In this document: positions 1 through 10,062 of the stretch, in pieces
Numbering within the stretch: position 1 is the stretch's first letter
Layout of the letters: each line of letters starts with the position of its first letter
Origin: Cercophora sp. LCS_1
Taxonomy: Eukaryota > Ascomycota > Sordariomycetes > Sordariales > Lasiosphaeriaceae
Direction of reading: 5' to 3'
DNA length: 64,000 nucleotides
NCBI GenBank assembly: GCA_036250225.1
Contig: JAPZLL010000021.1
Span: 62,001-126,000 of the forward strand
The notes under the pieces: generated by a model
What the model saw: the letters and a program-made list of their open reading frames with translations, nothing else
Told to the model about the DNA's origin: nothing
Database searches by the model: none
Position numbers and translations under genes: made by a program

Positions 1-469
1 GACGTGTGCCATCAGATGATGCACCGTGTCGTCCGCCAGGCACTGGTCCCAGTGATGGGGCGCAGCAGGAGGGGGTCCAGTAATCCAGATGGTCGTGTGG
101 TCCAGTTGGAAATCCAGTGGAAATCCTGTCGAATCCAGGAATCCTGTTGTGGTCCAGTAAAAGTCGAGTGTGCAAGCGCAGTGTTGAGCCGCCGAGGTAT
201 GAGCCAAAAGTCAAGAGACATGTCACTTGCAGCTCTAAAGAGGACCGCGCCAACCTCAAATCCTGGTCTATCCGTGGATGATGTCAAAAAGCAAGACGCC
301 AAAGCCGAGTCCGGTAGGAAAGCAAAGAAAGAAAACAAACAACTCCAGGTCAGAGGTATTAGCAAGCATTAATGAGAATGGAGTCTCAAGAAACTCGAAG
401 CCTCGTCGCCGAGCCTAGATGTGGATGGGGGGAGATCCTAGCGTCGCCCGCGTCGGTTCGATGGGAATC
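1..469. other. 3' flank of rfeG, no gene seen
   Basis: No supported gene. Between about 70 and 170 the sequence repeats short TCCAGT/TCCAG words. Positions 435-457 form a near copy of 467-489, the repeat that carries the rfeG stop codon. Open frames on both strands here lack motifs, splice signals or family resemblance. The stretch probably holds the 3' UTR of rfeG, which is transcribed leftwards. Confidence 0.5.
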
Positions 470-489
470 CTAGTGTCGCCCTTGTCGGT
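435..489. repeat. Imperfect tandem repeat across rfeG stop
   Basis: Positions 435-457 and 467-489 share the frame ATCCTAGyGTCGCCC.yGTCGGT with about three mismatches. On the minus strand each copy carries an in-phase TAG-like stop, so the rfeG C-terminus ends inside the repeat. Confidence 0.6.
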
Positions 490-1859
490 GCCTGGCGCGC
501 TCCGCAGCGTGTCGGTCTTCTTCCGGACGGCGGGCTCGGTGGTCTCGGGGGTCTCGGTCGCGGTCTCGGTCTCTCATGTCAGTGTCCCGGCGAGCGGGTG
601 GCGGCCCGGTAGCCGGTATTTGGGAGGGGGGGCCGTTGGTGGGGGTGGACGCGTTGGGAGTAGGGCTCTGGCGATCATCAAAAGGGGGTTCCGGGCCGGC
701 GCTGTAGCCTTGGCGGGGAGGTGCCGTACCTGCAGGGGAGCCTAGATCGTCAGACGGGACCTGGGACGGGTTTGTTGCAGCGGTGTTATACGCACCACCG
801 GGCGCACGACCGTAGACGGGGTCAGCGGGGTTCTGGAGGCTGGAGAAGGGCATAGGGGCCCCCGAGCCGTAGCCGAAGGCGTCCTGTTCTGCGTAGCCAG
901 GGCCGGCCGTCACGCCGCCGAAGCCTCGCGACGAAGGCGCCGACGATAGCGGCGTCATTCTGCTGGGAGGCACCGGGTACCCGGGCTGGGACGAGAAGTT
1001 GCCGCCAGGGTAGTACGACGCAGGGTCCTGCGGGTACCCGACCGGGGCGACCTGGGAGATGGGCGGCGGCGCGGGTGCGGCACCGGGATGGGGTCCTGGG
1101 GAGTACTGCGAGGGGTTAGGCGGGTATCCATACGGCTGGCCATACGGAGGTGCCGAGCCGCTCTGTCCGGGGGGCGGGTAGGGCGCCTGGGCGGGATAGC
1201 CGTGGGCCGGGGGTGCTCCCCCGTACGGAGCACCGCCGTAGCCGGGGTTGGCCACCGGGGGTTGCGCGGCGTACTCGACGTCCATGCGGTCGCCGCCTCG
1301 GTACGCATCCTGCGAGTTCTTCCACGAGACGTAGTCAGGTTGCCCGCTCCGGGGCTCCCGAGAGCCTATGGGGGAGTTAGAGCCTCTCATAAACATGCCA
1401 TTCGGCTGGCTCGGCGAGTGCATTGTACCTCCAGTGCCGCCGCCTGAAGTTCGGGCTGCAGCGCGCCGCTCCTGCTCCCACCGAGCGGAGTCGGCCTTGA
1501 GATCCTGAATCATTGCCTGCGACGGTCAGCACGTCGACGGCGACGCAGTCCGGGCCGCACTCACTGATGTCAGATTTCGATATGCTGTGATGAAGTATCC
1601 TTGGGTCACACGGCCATCGGCGGCCTACAGACGTTGTCAGCGATGCCAGACGCACACCAAGGCCCCGTCGGCGGGGTCGTCTGTCGCATACCTCGTATGT
1701 GCCAGGACGGACCAGGGCATCGTTGCCAAGGTATCTGCAAATGTCGGACGTGATAACCTCGCGGTCGATGCCATCCCGGGGGACAAAGTACTCGTTCTGT
1801 CGAGCCGAGCTGGGGACCTGCGACGCCGGTGGCGGCCGGGCAGGCTGTCTGTTGGCCAT
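470..1859 (-). CDS. rfeG: RfeG-type fungal transcription factor
   Basis: Predicted 424-aa nuclear regulator of the ascomycete RfeG family. I read three exons on the minus strand: 1859-1692, 1624-1565 and 1516-470, with introns 1691-1625 (GTATGC...TAG) and 1564-1517 (GTGAGT...CAG). Splicing joins the conserved N-terminal block (residues about 22-56, containing FVPRDGIDREVI and ICRYLGNDALVRPGTYE) to QGYFITAYRNLTS and then MIQDLKADSARWEQER, which is the family hallmark. The rest, about 320 residues, is low-complexity Gly/Pro/Tyr/Ser sequence ending in a charged tail with RD repeats (RDRDRDRDPRDHR). The start at 1859 is the ATG right before the conserved block. Family membership rests on remembered sequence; the DNA target and biological role are not evident from the sequence. 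It lies tail-to-head downstream of the Pol eta gene on the same strand, about 2.6 kb away. Confidence 0.82.
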
Positions 1860-4453
1860 CGCAGCGGCAGCAGCGGAGCTGGGTGGGGGAGGAGGCCGAT
1901 CACCAAACCAAAAAAGACCAAAAGACCAGAGACCCGGATGGGGATGAGGATGGATGGATGCTGAGGGCGACGATGTTGTTTGGGCGTCGCGGGGGTTGAT
2001 GCACAGTGGCAGGGCAGGAAAACAGGAGGAAGATGGAACGAGAGGGCGGAGGAGGGGAGGGTGGGTGGTGGTGGAAGAAATGGGCAGGCGCAGCCCAGAC
2101 GAGGGCCAGAGGGCAGAGGGCAGAGGGCCAGCGAGCACCTGGCGCTTAGGGTTGGGCTGGAGGGGTGGGTCCGCGACGACGGTAGGCAAGTGGTCGTCAG
2201 CCACTTTTCGCCTCCGTTGGGCAGTTGGACAAGGCGTAAACGGCGGCTCCCTGTTGGCTGGAAGCACCGTGCGTTGCCTGCTCGGCCTCTGGTAGGTCCA
2301 CGGCGGAACACCAGCAAGGGGGGTCTTGCCTGTCGGCTTGGTGGCGACCCTGAGAGCAGACGAACGACGGGAGTGGCCAGAAAAACGCCTGCAGCGGCCG
2401 AGACGGATGTCCAATGCTTGGTCCTGGGGCCGCAGCTGCGACGGACTGCCGTTAGGCGTCGCCACAAGGAGAGCTCCCAAAAAAAAAAAAAAAAACCCTG
2501 GGACCTGGACGGCGGACGCAAACGGTGGCCTGGAGGACTGCGGAGCAGCCGGAAGAGGGCAAGAACGAGGCTGGTCGAGACCAATCGCGGGTTTGCTTCG
2601 CTGCGCAAAGCACGCAGTCCCGCAGAGATTTTCGCCGGCTGCGTGAACCGCGCGGTCTGGCGACGGCGTGGGAGGCCCTGGTTGGCTCTCAATTGCGCGC
2701 TGCAGCACGCAGGCGATCAGAGGTGCCGACGGCCACTGAGGCGGACGGTAGGCAGCCCGGGGGCGGAGCAGCCCAGAAAACGGAGTCGACAAGAGCTGGG
2801 CCTGGAGCAGCGCAGCGGAGACTTGGGTATGGGCGGGATTTTGAGCAGAGAGAAAGTTGCGCCAGCTGGGCGGGGTCGAAATCGCATCGGGCTTGCAGGA
2901 CTCGCTGGAATGGTCGCCAACGGTTCTGGCTGTGTCCCGCCTCTTTTCAGGGGCTTTGGACAGGACAAGACCGTTTGGCAGTTGGCGGGGGAGCAGGGAA
3001 TGCCCGTCGCGGTGATTGGGTCTTACTGGCAAGCCGACAAAATGGTGGGCAAGGTGTGGGTGCCAATCACGATGGAAACTGGTGTTGCCTGCAACAGAGA
3101 GCGACGCCGGTCAGGCTTTGGGACTGGTGGTGGAGATCGGTGACCCGATTCGGGCAGAGGCCACGGCAGCGCAACGGCAGCGCAACGGCAGCGCAAATAG
3201 AGCGTTTGTCAAGCAGGAGTAGCAATGAAAGTCAACAACAGCGGGATCATTCGGAAAGTGACATTAACACGCCAGCATGGGGAGAAGACCCGGATTTATA
3301 GCGAACCGCGGAACCGCGTCTCTCTACCAGGCACAAGATAGAATGGCAGTGGAGCGCTCCGTCTTCGCAGCGCCAGATGGCTACGTCGTCCTAACGCCTG
3401 CTTGTCTGCTTCACAAACCGCCAATCTGGTGGCGGATAATTGTCCGGAACTGAGGACGCCTGAGACGGAGGCATATCGCAGGCCGGGGAACACGCAACAG
3501 CAAGCACCTGATGTCGGCTGCGACAGAGGGCCGCAGTCATTGGCCTCGTTACTTTCTCGTTGCGACTTGCCTCCGACTGGCGACGTGGTCGCTGGGTTTG
3601 TATAACCTACCTGATTCGCCTCTGACCCTCCGTGAACGTCGCGTCTTTTTTTTCCTTGGAGTCGGAGTCATTGCAGCGGGCTAGTGGACACTGTGCGTGA
3701 GAGTCTGCTGTTGGCAGCGCTGGGATTGGGAGCTGGCCGCTTTTGGACCTGGTCGGGTATCAATGCGTCTTGGAAGCCCAACGCCCGCATGGCTAGGAGG
3801 GGGCTGCCCGGCCAACCAATCAACCACCACCGCGACAAGACAGGCAACCATCTGCCCTCGGTTTGCCAGCAGAGATGGCCGCCTGCCTGCCGCAGGCCAA
3901 AAACCACTAAGGCACGCGCATGTCCAGTTGCGAGACAAACAGGAGAAGCTGTCCAATGTTGACTTTTGCATGTCCACCGCAACTCTGGCGACAGGCCGCC
4001 CTTATCAACCAGGAAGCCGGTCATGCTCGCATCCCTTGCTGCCCTTGCAGCTGGACGAAAGCAAGGGCGCCGAATCGCCGTCCGAGTTCCCCGCGTTGCG
4101 CACGTCACCGTCCGCCGGCGATGGACACGTTGGTCCAAAAGTGCCGCTGCGTCTGGTTCCCATCTCGCAACAGAAACTCCAGGCCGTCCTGCACGAAAGG
4201 CGAGAGGATTCCGGACGTGACGTTGCCGATCCGCGACGGGCCCTCTGGCTGACCAACAGGAATCGGCCTGCGGGTCGGGTTGAGGCCGGCGAACACCTCC
4301 AATCGAGGGTTCCGTTCCTGACTTGCCCAAAGCGGGCCTCTGTTGTCCCACAGTTTCATCAAAACCCCCATGACGCCCGGGTGCTATGGGCATCCTCGCC
4401 TCGGCAGACCGCTCCGTCATGCTGCTGCGGTGATGCAGCGATGACAAAGTGCG
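1860..4453. other. Intergenic: rfeG promoter/leader, no gene seen
   Basis: About 2.6 kb between the rfeG start and the end of the Pol eta gene. It is GC-rich and stop-poor, so long frames are open on both strands, but none shows a motif, plausible splice pattern or family likeness. It contains an A-tract at about 2479-2494 (a T-tract on the rfeG strand) and a 12-nt tandem repeat near 3164-3197. The half nearer 1860 is the likely rfeG promoter and leader; the half nearer 4450 is the 3' flank of the polymerase gene. Confidence 0.5.
3164..3197. repeat. 12-nt minisatellite, about 3 copies
   Basis: Three adjoining near-perfect copies of a unit reading ACGGCAGCGCAA lie in the rfeG upstream region. 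They do not belong to any supported gene. Confidence 0.7.
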
Positions 4454-6474
4454 TCAACCAAAGTTCAACTTGCTCTGCCCTCGCTCCGTCTTCTTTGGCC
4501 GCCCGGCGCGTCTCGACGACGGCGCGTCTGCAGTCTTGCGGCCGGTGCGGGCGGGTGGTGCAGCGGCAGACCCACGCCTGGCGAGTGTCGAGCTGACACG
4601 TTCTTGCTCGTCGAGGTCTTTGGCAAAGTGCCAGTCCTGGTGGCTTTGGAGTGTCTCGGGGGTGTCGAGGCCGGCGTCGCAGCGCGGACAGACGTGGGCG
4701 TTGATTGGTGTCTCTGGGTGATTGGCGCTGTCCCGGTACACCTCATCCGGCGTGACCTGTGCGCCCGATATCTCCTCTTTTGCTGCGCTGCCCAACATCG
4801 GACCCCCTTTGTCAGAGCCCAACTCGGTCGCAGGCTCAGGGTGCACCGCCTTCTTGGTGAAGAAGCGCTGGATCCCGCCGTCCTCGATGCGCCGTCGCTT
4901 CTCCGCCGGACGGTGCTCGCTCCCGTCAGCCCGAGGGCCCGTTTTGAGGGCCTGCGCCTCCTCGCCCTTCAATAAGAAGGCTCCGATCCCCATGTTGCCC
5001 GTGACCCCTTCCTCGAACCCGCCGACGCTCAGGCTGAGATTCGAGCACGGCCACACGCGGCCCTCGAGCACAATCTGGCCGAGCAGCGTCTTGGCGAGGT
5101 CAAACAGGATTCCCTCGTCGAGCGGCTTGCCGTGGGGGATGGGACCCTGACGGGACCGCGTCTGGCTGTCGTGCCGGAAATGCAGGTTGATGGTCTTGGG
5201 GCGTCGTTTGTTCTCGAGCACGCCCTCCTCGGTCAGCCGCGAGAAGATGTCGGCCGCAAAGATCCTGAGCCACTTGTTGGCCTGCTCAAGACTGCGAATG
5301 CTCGGCCGGAACGACTTGGCCGACAGCATCGACTTGATCTGGGTCCGCGAGTTGACCTCGCTGGTGTCGATGCCTCGGATCGTATTGTAAACCCACACGC
5401 CCGTGTCGTCGCCGAGCCTGAGCTTGAGCTGCTCGACCGACGCGGGGAGCAGCTCGCTGACCTGGTCCGTCTCAAACACCCTCGTAACCTCCTCGCCCAG
5501 CTTCCCGCCCAGGTTGCGCATCTTGGTGAACTTGAACCCGGACAGAAAGTGCTCAACGGCGCGGTTACGGATCACCGTCTGCTGGTTGGGCTTCTTGTGG
5601 GCCGAGCCCAACTTGGAGAGCAGCTTGTTCTTTGCGATGCCGGCCGAGCACGTGTAGCGGAGCTTGTCCTTGACTGCGCCCCGGACGTTGCGCACGATTT
5701 CTGCGCCGAGCAGGATCGCCACGTCATCCCAGTCCGGCTCCTCTAGCTCCGCATGCTGCTCGCCCAGGTCCACGAGCGCGTCGCTTCCCCAATCGAGGGC
5801 GGAGACGGACGGCATCGGGAGCTGTTCTGCCGGATCGTCGTACGGGGGCGGGGCACCGAGCTCAGGGAAGCGTTCGAGAAGGAGAGCGTGGACGTGCGCT
5901 GATAGGTCGAGAAACACCTCGTCAATGCTCGCCTTTTCCACCTTTTGCAGGTGCGGAGGCAGCTGCTCTTTGATGACGGCCAGGATCCTCCGGGACTCGA
6001 GTCTGTACGGATCCAGCGAAACCTTGTCGGTTGCAATGTGTTCGGCCGCATCGGCGTGGTACGCCCACTTCTCGTCGCCCTCCCTCCACGTCGCGACGTG
6101 CTGCGCAGTCAGCTCGGGGCACAGCTTCTTTGCTTCTGTGACGGTGCAGTGGCGCCCGATGCCGAACCCGCGGGCGGGATAGTTGACGGCGATGAGGCCC
6201 TGCCTGTGGCTGGTTAGCATGACATGTATGGCGTTGGAAGCTCGTCGTACCATTGTTGCACGGCAAGCGGTTTGTCCTCGGGGATATCGAGGCGGACCAT
6301 CTCGACCTGGGCGTAGAAGCAGTCGAGGTCGATGTGGGCGATGACGCGGAGCGGACAGCTGGCGGCGAAGCTTGTCATCTGTGCGAGGTGTCGGTACGTG
6401 AATGCCGACCGCCTGTGGCCGGGTGCGCCAGCCGGGGAAGAGTCCCGGAAGAACCGGGGCGGAGACGAGGACAT
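4454..6474 (-). CDS. rad30: DNA polymerase eta (Y-family)
   Basis: Translesion DNA polymerase that bypasses UV photoproducts, 657 aa. Two exons on the minus strand: 6474-6251 and 6203-4454, with intron 6250-6204 (GTACGA...CACAG) restoring AVQQWQGLIAVNYPARGFG. The palm metal site is visible: IDLDCFYAQVE with Asp49 and Asp51, and the second acidic pair in SIDE at 167-170. The little-finger domain follows to about residue 440. A UBZ3-type ubiquitin-binding finger is formed by C580-x2-C583-x12-H596-x3-H600 in the context HQDWHFAKDL. Two PCNA-binding-like motifs are present: GIQRFFTKK before the finger, and QSKLNF at the extreme C-terminus. The start at 6474 gives the family's usual TYRHL...CPLRVIAH lead-in. 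I see no damage. It is the upstream neighbour of rfeG on the same strand. Confidence 0.95.
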
Positions 6475-7060
6475 CGGTGCTGGGGCAAGCTCGGCACTGG
6501 TGAGCTCGGCAAAGGGCGCATTTTCGGCGCCGTCAGATGGTGTGCCCGGGGTGTGCGATGTCGGGTTGTTCGCGGTCGAAGAGTCGCGTAAGGTAGTGGA
6601 CCGTGCAGCGCGACCGTCACCGGCCCGGACAAAAATTAGAGCCGATTTGTTGCGCCTCCCGCGCCAATCACCACCAGCAACATCAACTGCAACATCAACA
6701 ACGAGAGATGAACGAGGTCTGCAAACTGCTGTCTCGAGCCTCCTTCGCCCATGAAAAATAGAGCTATTGACGCGGCATTAATTGCCATCAATCTCCAGTG
6801 CAGCTGCGGCCTCGTGGCTGACCACCCGGCCTTCTCCTGTTTGTGTTTGCATGCCCAGCCGCACCACACCCTCCATCACAGGCGGCCCGTCCCTCAGTTA
6901 GTGATCACTATTCCCGCGCTAGACTCAGTCTGCGGTTTACCTGCGGGCTGCTCCAGCAGAATTCCACGGCCTCTGCTCGTGAAATTACACTTCCCGTCGA
7001 ACCATGCATGGGATGTCAGTGTAAACCATGCCCGGTGACTAGCATGCCAAACCCTGAGCA

Positions 7061-7119
7061 AGATCAGGCTGGGCAAGATCAGGCTGGGCAAGATCAGGCT
7101 GGGTAAGATCAGACTGGGC
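7061..7119. repeat. 15-nt tandem minisatellite, 4 copies
   Basis: Four consecutive copies of a unit close to AAGATCAGGCTGGGC; the last two carry single-base changes. The array is non-coding and stands alone between genes. Confidence 0.85.
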
Positions 7120-7211
7120 GTGTGCTACACTCTGCAGAACTCCTAGCGCCGATCAACATGCAAAAGGTCACAGGGATTACAGAAAATACGACTCATGAGG
7201 GGGCGAGGGCT

Positions 7212-7448
7212 TCAGAGAATCTCGTGATATTCCACCACCAAACCATGTTCAACTACACAGGATTTGCAGAATGTCAAGCATTTCGGGCTTGTGGACTCTA
7301 ATAGATATCTCTTTCCGCAGACGGACAATGGGCTGCTGGCGGCATAGCGAACGGCTTTTCTGGAGGGACCGAGGTCAACACTCACACAGCACAGCTGCCC
7401 GTAATCCCCGATCCCAGCCAGCCACAACAAGGCCGTGTTGATGGCCAT
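7212..7448 (-). CDS. Possible small Cys-containing protein
   Basis: A 78-aa ATG-started frame on the minus strand. Six cysteines are spread through it (LCCVS, SVCGK, KCLTFCKSC), followed by an acidic end (EYHEIL). It resembles no family I know. The N-terminus is only weakly hydrophobic (TALLWLAGIG), so I do not claim secretion. A GTGAGG donor-like site overlaps the start region, and upstream sequence can encode a Leu-rich segment, so this may instead be the last exon of a spliced gene. Evidence is weak: no promoter motif is evident and the flanking 3 kb are empty. Confidence 0.25.
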   Translation of the reverse strand: MAINTALLWLAGIGDYGQLCCVSVDLGPSRKAVRYAASSPLSVCGKRYLLESTSPKCLTFCKSCVVEHGLVVEYHEIL

Positions 7449-9659
7449 CCTCACTGTTGATCGGATCCGTCCCGAAGAAGGACCAGCGCTAGCAGCAACA
7501 GTGGAATAGCACCGGCGTTTGCGTCCGCGACATGACCTCCCAAAACAGCATTAACCTCGTCTACTAGGCTCGTGCCAAGCGGGGATATCGCGGTTAGCAA
7601 ACATGGCCCTCGCCGGTCTCCTCCCGTCACTTGTCATGTTGCCACGCAAACCCCGCTCTGGTGTCCCAAGAAAGCAAAGTCCTCGTCTGCAACTGCTGGA
7701 TGTCTGCAGCAGCACGCCGTCCGTGTGATGGGCCGCGGCTTGGTGCATGAACTGATCATTGGAAGATCCTCCCGCATCGGGACCGCGATTCCTAGATGGT
7801 ATATGCCCCGGGTCGGCAACTACCTCGTGGTGGCAATTTGGAAATCGTAGTGTCCTTTCAGCTGATTCCCAAGTTCCTGCGGTGCAACAGTGGATGTGCG
7901 GTTGGTCTACCATGGCATGGATTGGCATGTATCGTGGGGTATGACAGCTCATATCGGGATTGCCAATGCTCCCTGACCTCCTGCTCGCCGGGCCGCCACG
8001 GGTGGCCTACTCCTTCCCCTGGTAGATCAGAAGAAGCTCGGATGCACCTGCCGTCGGAAAGCCCTTCATAATCGCGTGAGCGGCTGGCGCTGGTAGCAGC
8101 GTCGACAAATGAAAAGGGGCACGGCTCCGCGAGTCTCCTCTCTGACCAACGTCCTCCACACAACGATCCGATCTCCGACAGAGAGCGCCGATGTCACCCG
8201 TACAGCCTGACCAGGCTGTCCGGGCTGTCCAAACATGTTCCAAAACCAGGGGTAGCCAGGTCCAAATTACGGGCCTGGCCCTTGTTGGAAAGTCAGTAGG
8301 GTCCCGTGTCAACGGTCTCAACGGCTTTTGAGTGGCGAATTCACGAACGACAACACAAGCTAAGAGGACGGCACGGCCCAGCACTTTCGTTCCCCTCCAC
8401 TCCCCGACCATGCCGTTTTTTCTTGATTTCGTCTCGACCGGCCACTGACAGCTTCAGATGACCGCAGGGAAAGTGCAGTTTGCGGAGCCCACACCGGCTC
8501 GTCTCAAAGCTTCGACTCGGGTTGAATGGCAGCGGTCATGTCGTACGACCGATCAAACCGGGAGTTACCTGGTCCTTTTGACTGCAGGCGTGCTCGACAA
8601 TTTTCGGTGTCGCTGCTGGACAAGGCTGGGTCTTTTTGTCCAGAACCACCTCCCGAAATCGGCTAAGAGGAAGTCATACCGGATACGTTCCCAAATGCGC
8701 CCAAAATATTGCGAAGAAATCCGCGAAGAAAGCCTGCGAGGCAAGAGGATTCGGTCACTACCAAGGGCAAAGCATGCCCGGACCTTGTTTTTGCTTCCCA
8801 CAACGTGGCCCTGTTTCCATCGCTGGTCTGTTGGCTCACGGACACCTTGTTCCCGGCTTCACGTCGCCGACGATGTCAGTCAAGGGGCGGAGTACTGCGA
8901 GGAGATCACATGGCTCCATCTCCTTGCCCAGGACCAGCAGATGGGTGATCACGCTGCCGGAGACCGATTCGCTGGAAGCCAGATGTCAAGCAAGCCTATG
9001 TTGTCATCGTTGTGGGGTTGAGGCAGGTCGATAAGGCTGCGTCGTGCCGTTCCTAGACTGGCTATCCGAAGCCCCTAGCTGCCACACGCTCATTTCGTCG
9101 TCGTGCCCCTGAGGGTCAGCTCGGACTGCCGGTGTCAACAGCACAACCAGTCAGTGAATCCCCAACATGGATTCTGGGGAAGAATAACGTTGGCACTGAT
9201 GAAGATGTTGCGCCCTTCATTTCCTTGCGCTGGTACGGTGATGGCCTTGCCAGGGACGACAGGCTCACCGACGTCCAAGGTGCTCGAGGGTGTAGATACA
9301 GGTGTGGCAGCCTCTTCTTCATCTCCGACGGCCACGCGGCAGTGACTCTGGTTCTTTCTGGAAGGTATCCCGGCTCATAGCGCCCGCCAGCCTTCCCACT
9401 GCCGGCGCCCCCTGTTTCTCGATTCATCTCAAACAAAACAAACCAACCAGCGACGGTATATCTCCCGCAACAAAGGGCGTCAACCACATGCCAGCATCCA
9501 AGCCCCTTCACGGGGGGCTCTAGTCGTGCCCAAGACGGAGATTGATGTGCTTCACACTTGCTGGGCGATGTACCCATGTTTCGAGCCCTCGTGGTCTGAT
9601 GTCACTCGGATGAGGCTCTGCGATGTCTCTTCGGGGCTCTTGTCTCTGCTCAGGAGTCC

Positions 9660-9667
9660 TATAAGTA
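9660..9667 (+). promoter_or_regulatory. TATA box of microprotein gene
   Basis: TATAAGTA lies 178 nt before the ATG at 9838. The same arrangement, a TATA box 130-180 nt ahead of a short Cys-rich ORF, recurs at 21120. It is the only TATA-like element in the immediate upstream region. Confidence 0.5.
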
Positions 9668-9837
9668 GGGAGAGACATCAACAGCGATGGAGGTAACAAC
9701 CACCGATATTCCCAGCACCGCAAGAGCACTGATAGTCGCGACAAGCCCTCCTCAGCTTCCACTCTCGACCCCTGACCGTCGAACAAGCCCCTCAACACCG
9801 CAGCGATGTGAGTTCGCCACTCCACTGTCAGCACGCC

Positions 9838-10062
9838 ATGGGACGTCCAGCGTTAACCTTCAACAGGGCGAGCAGCGCGTCGGTTCGCGAGCACACGCCG
9901 GTGGAGGAAATCGAGTCAGCTCCTCCTGAGAGAGCCCCCGCAGCCGGGTCTTGGACCTGCTGCAAGTGCAAGACACCCAACAACGATAGAACGTCCGAGA
10001 CGTGCATGGGCTATGAGAACGGCAGCTTTTGCGAGCATAAGAAGTGCAATGATTGCACGTAG
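9838..10062 (+). CDS. Cys-rich microprotein (WxCCxC...Cx4CxxC)
   Basis: A 74-aa intronless protein. The first 45 residues are polar and probably disordered. The C-terminal 35 residues form a compact Cys/His cluster: WTCCKC, then TCMGYENG, then CEHKKCNDC. Pairs CxxC plus Cx4C suggest a small zinc-binding fold; that is inference. The start at 9838 is the first ATG after in-frame stops at 9730 and 9733. No signal peptide is visible, so it is predicted intracellular. The protein at 21253-21417 shares the same WxCCxC and Cx4C[NT]DC ends, so the two are likely paralogues of one family. I recognise similar short uncharacterised proteins in filamentous fungi but no function. Neighbours are a decayed GTPase gene and a secreted-protein gene. 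Confidence 0.6.
   Translation: MGRPALTFNRASSASVREHTPVEEIESAPPERAPAAGSWTCCKCKTPNNDRTSETCMGYENGSFCEHKKCNDCT

Larger units (their letters stand above)
6475..9837. other. Sparse accessory stretch, no certain gene
   Basis: About 3.4 kb upstream of the polymerase gene. It holds a 15-nt minisatellite (7061-7119), one weak small ORF on the minus strand (7212-7448) and the TATA box for the microprotein gene at 9838. Other open frames (for example near 7550-7950 minus and 8460-9020 plus) have no motif, plausible signal peptide or splice pattern. The first few hundred bases are the polymerase promoter. Confidence 0.5.

Noticed and set aside
1377..3143. Long open frames on both strands upstream of rfeG
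   Set aside because: They overlap exon 1 of rfeG in part, read through an A/T homopolymer as poly-Phe or poly-Lys, and have no motifs. GC-rich sequence leaves all frames open.
8458..9021. A 187-codon plus-strand frame in the accessory stretch
   Set aside because: Starts cleanly with ATG but shows no domain, signal peptide or intron, and opposite-strand frames are equally open.
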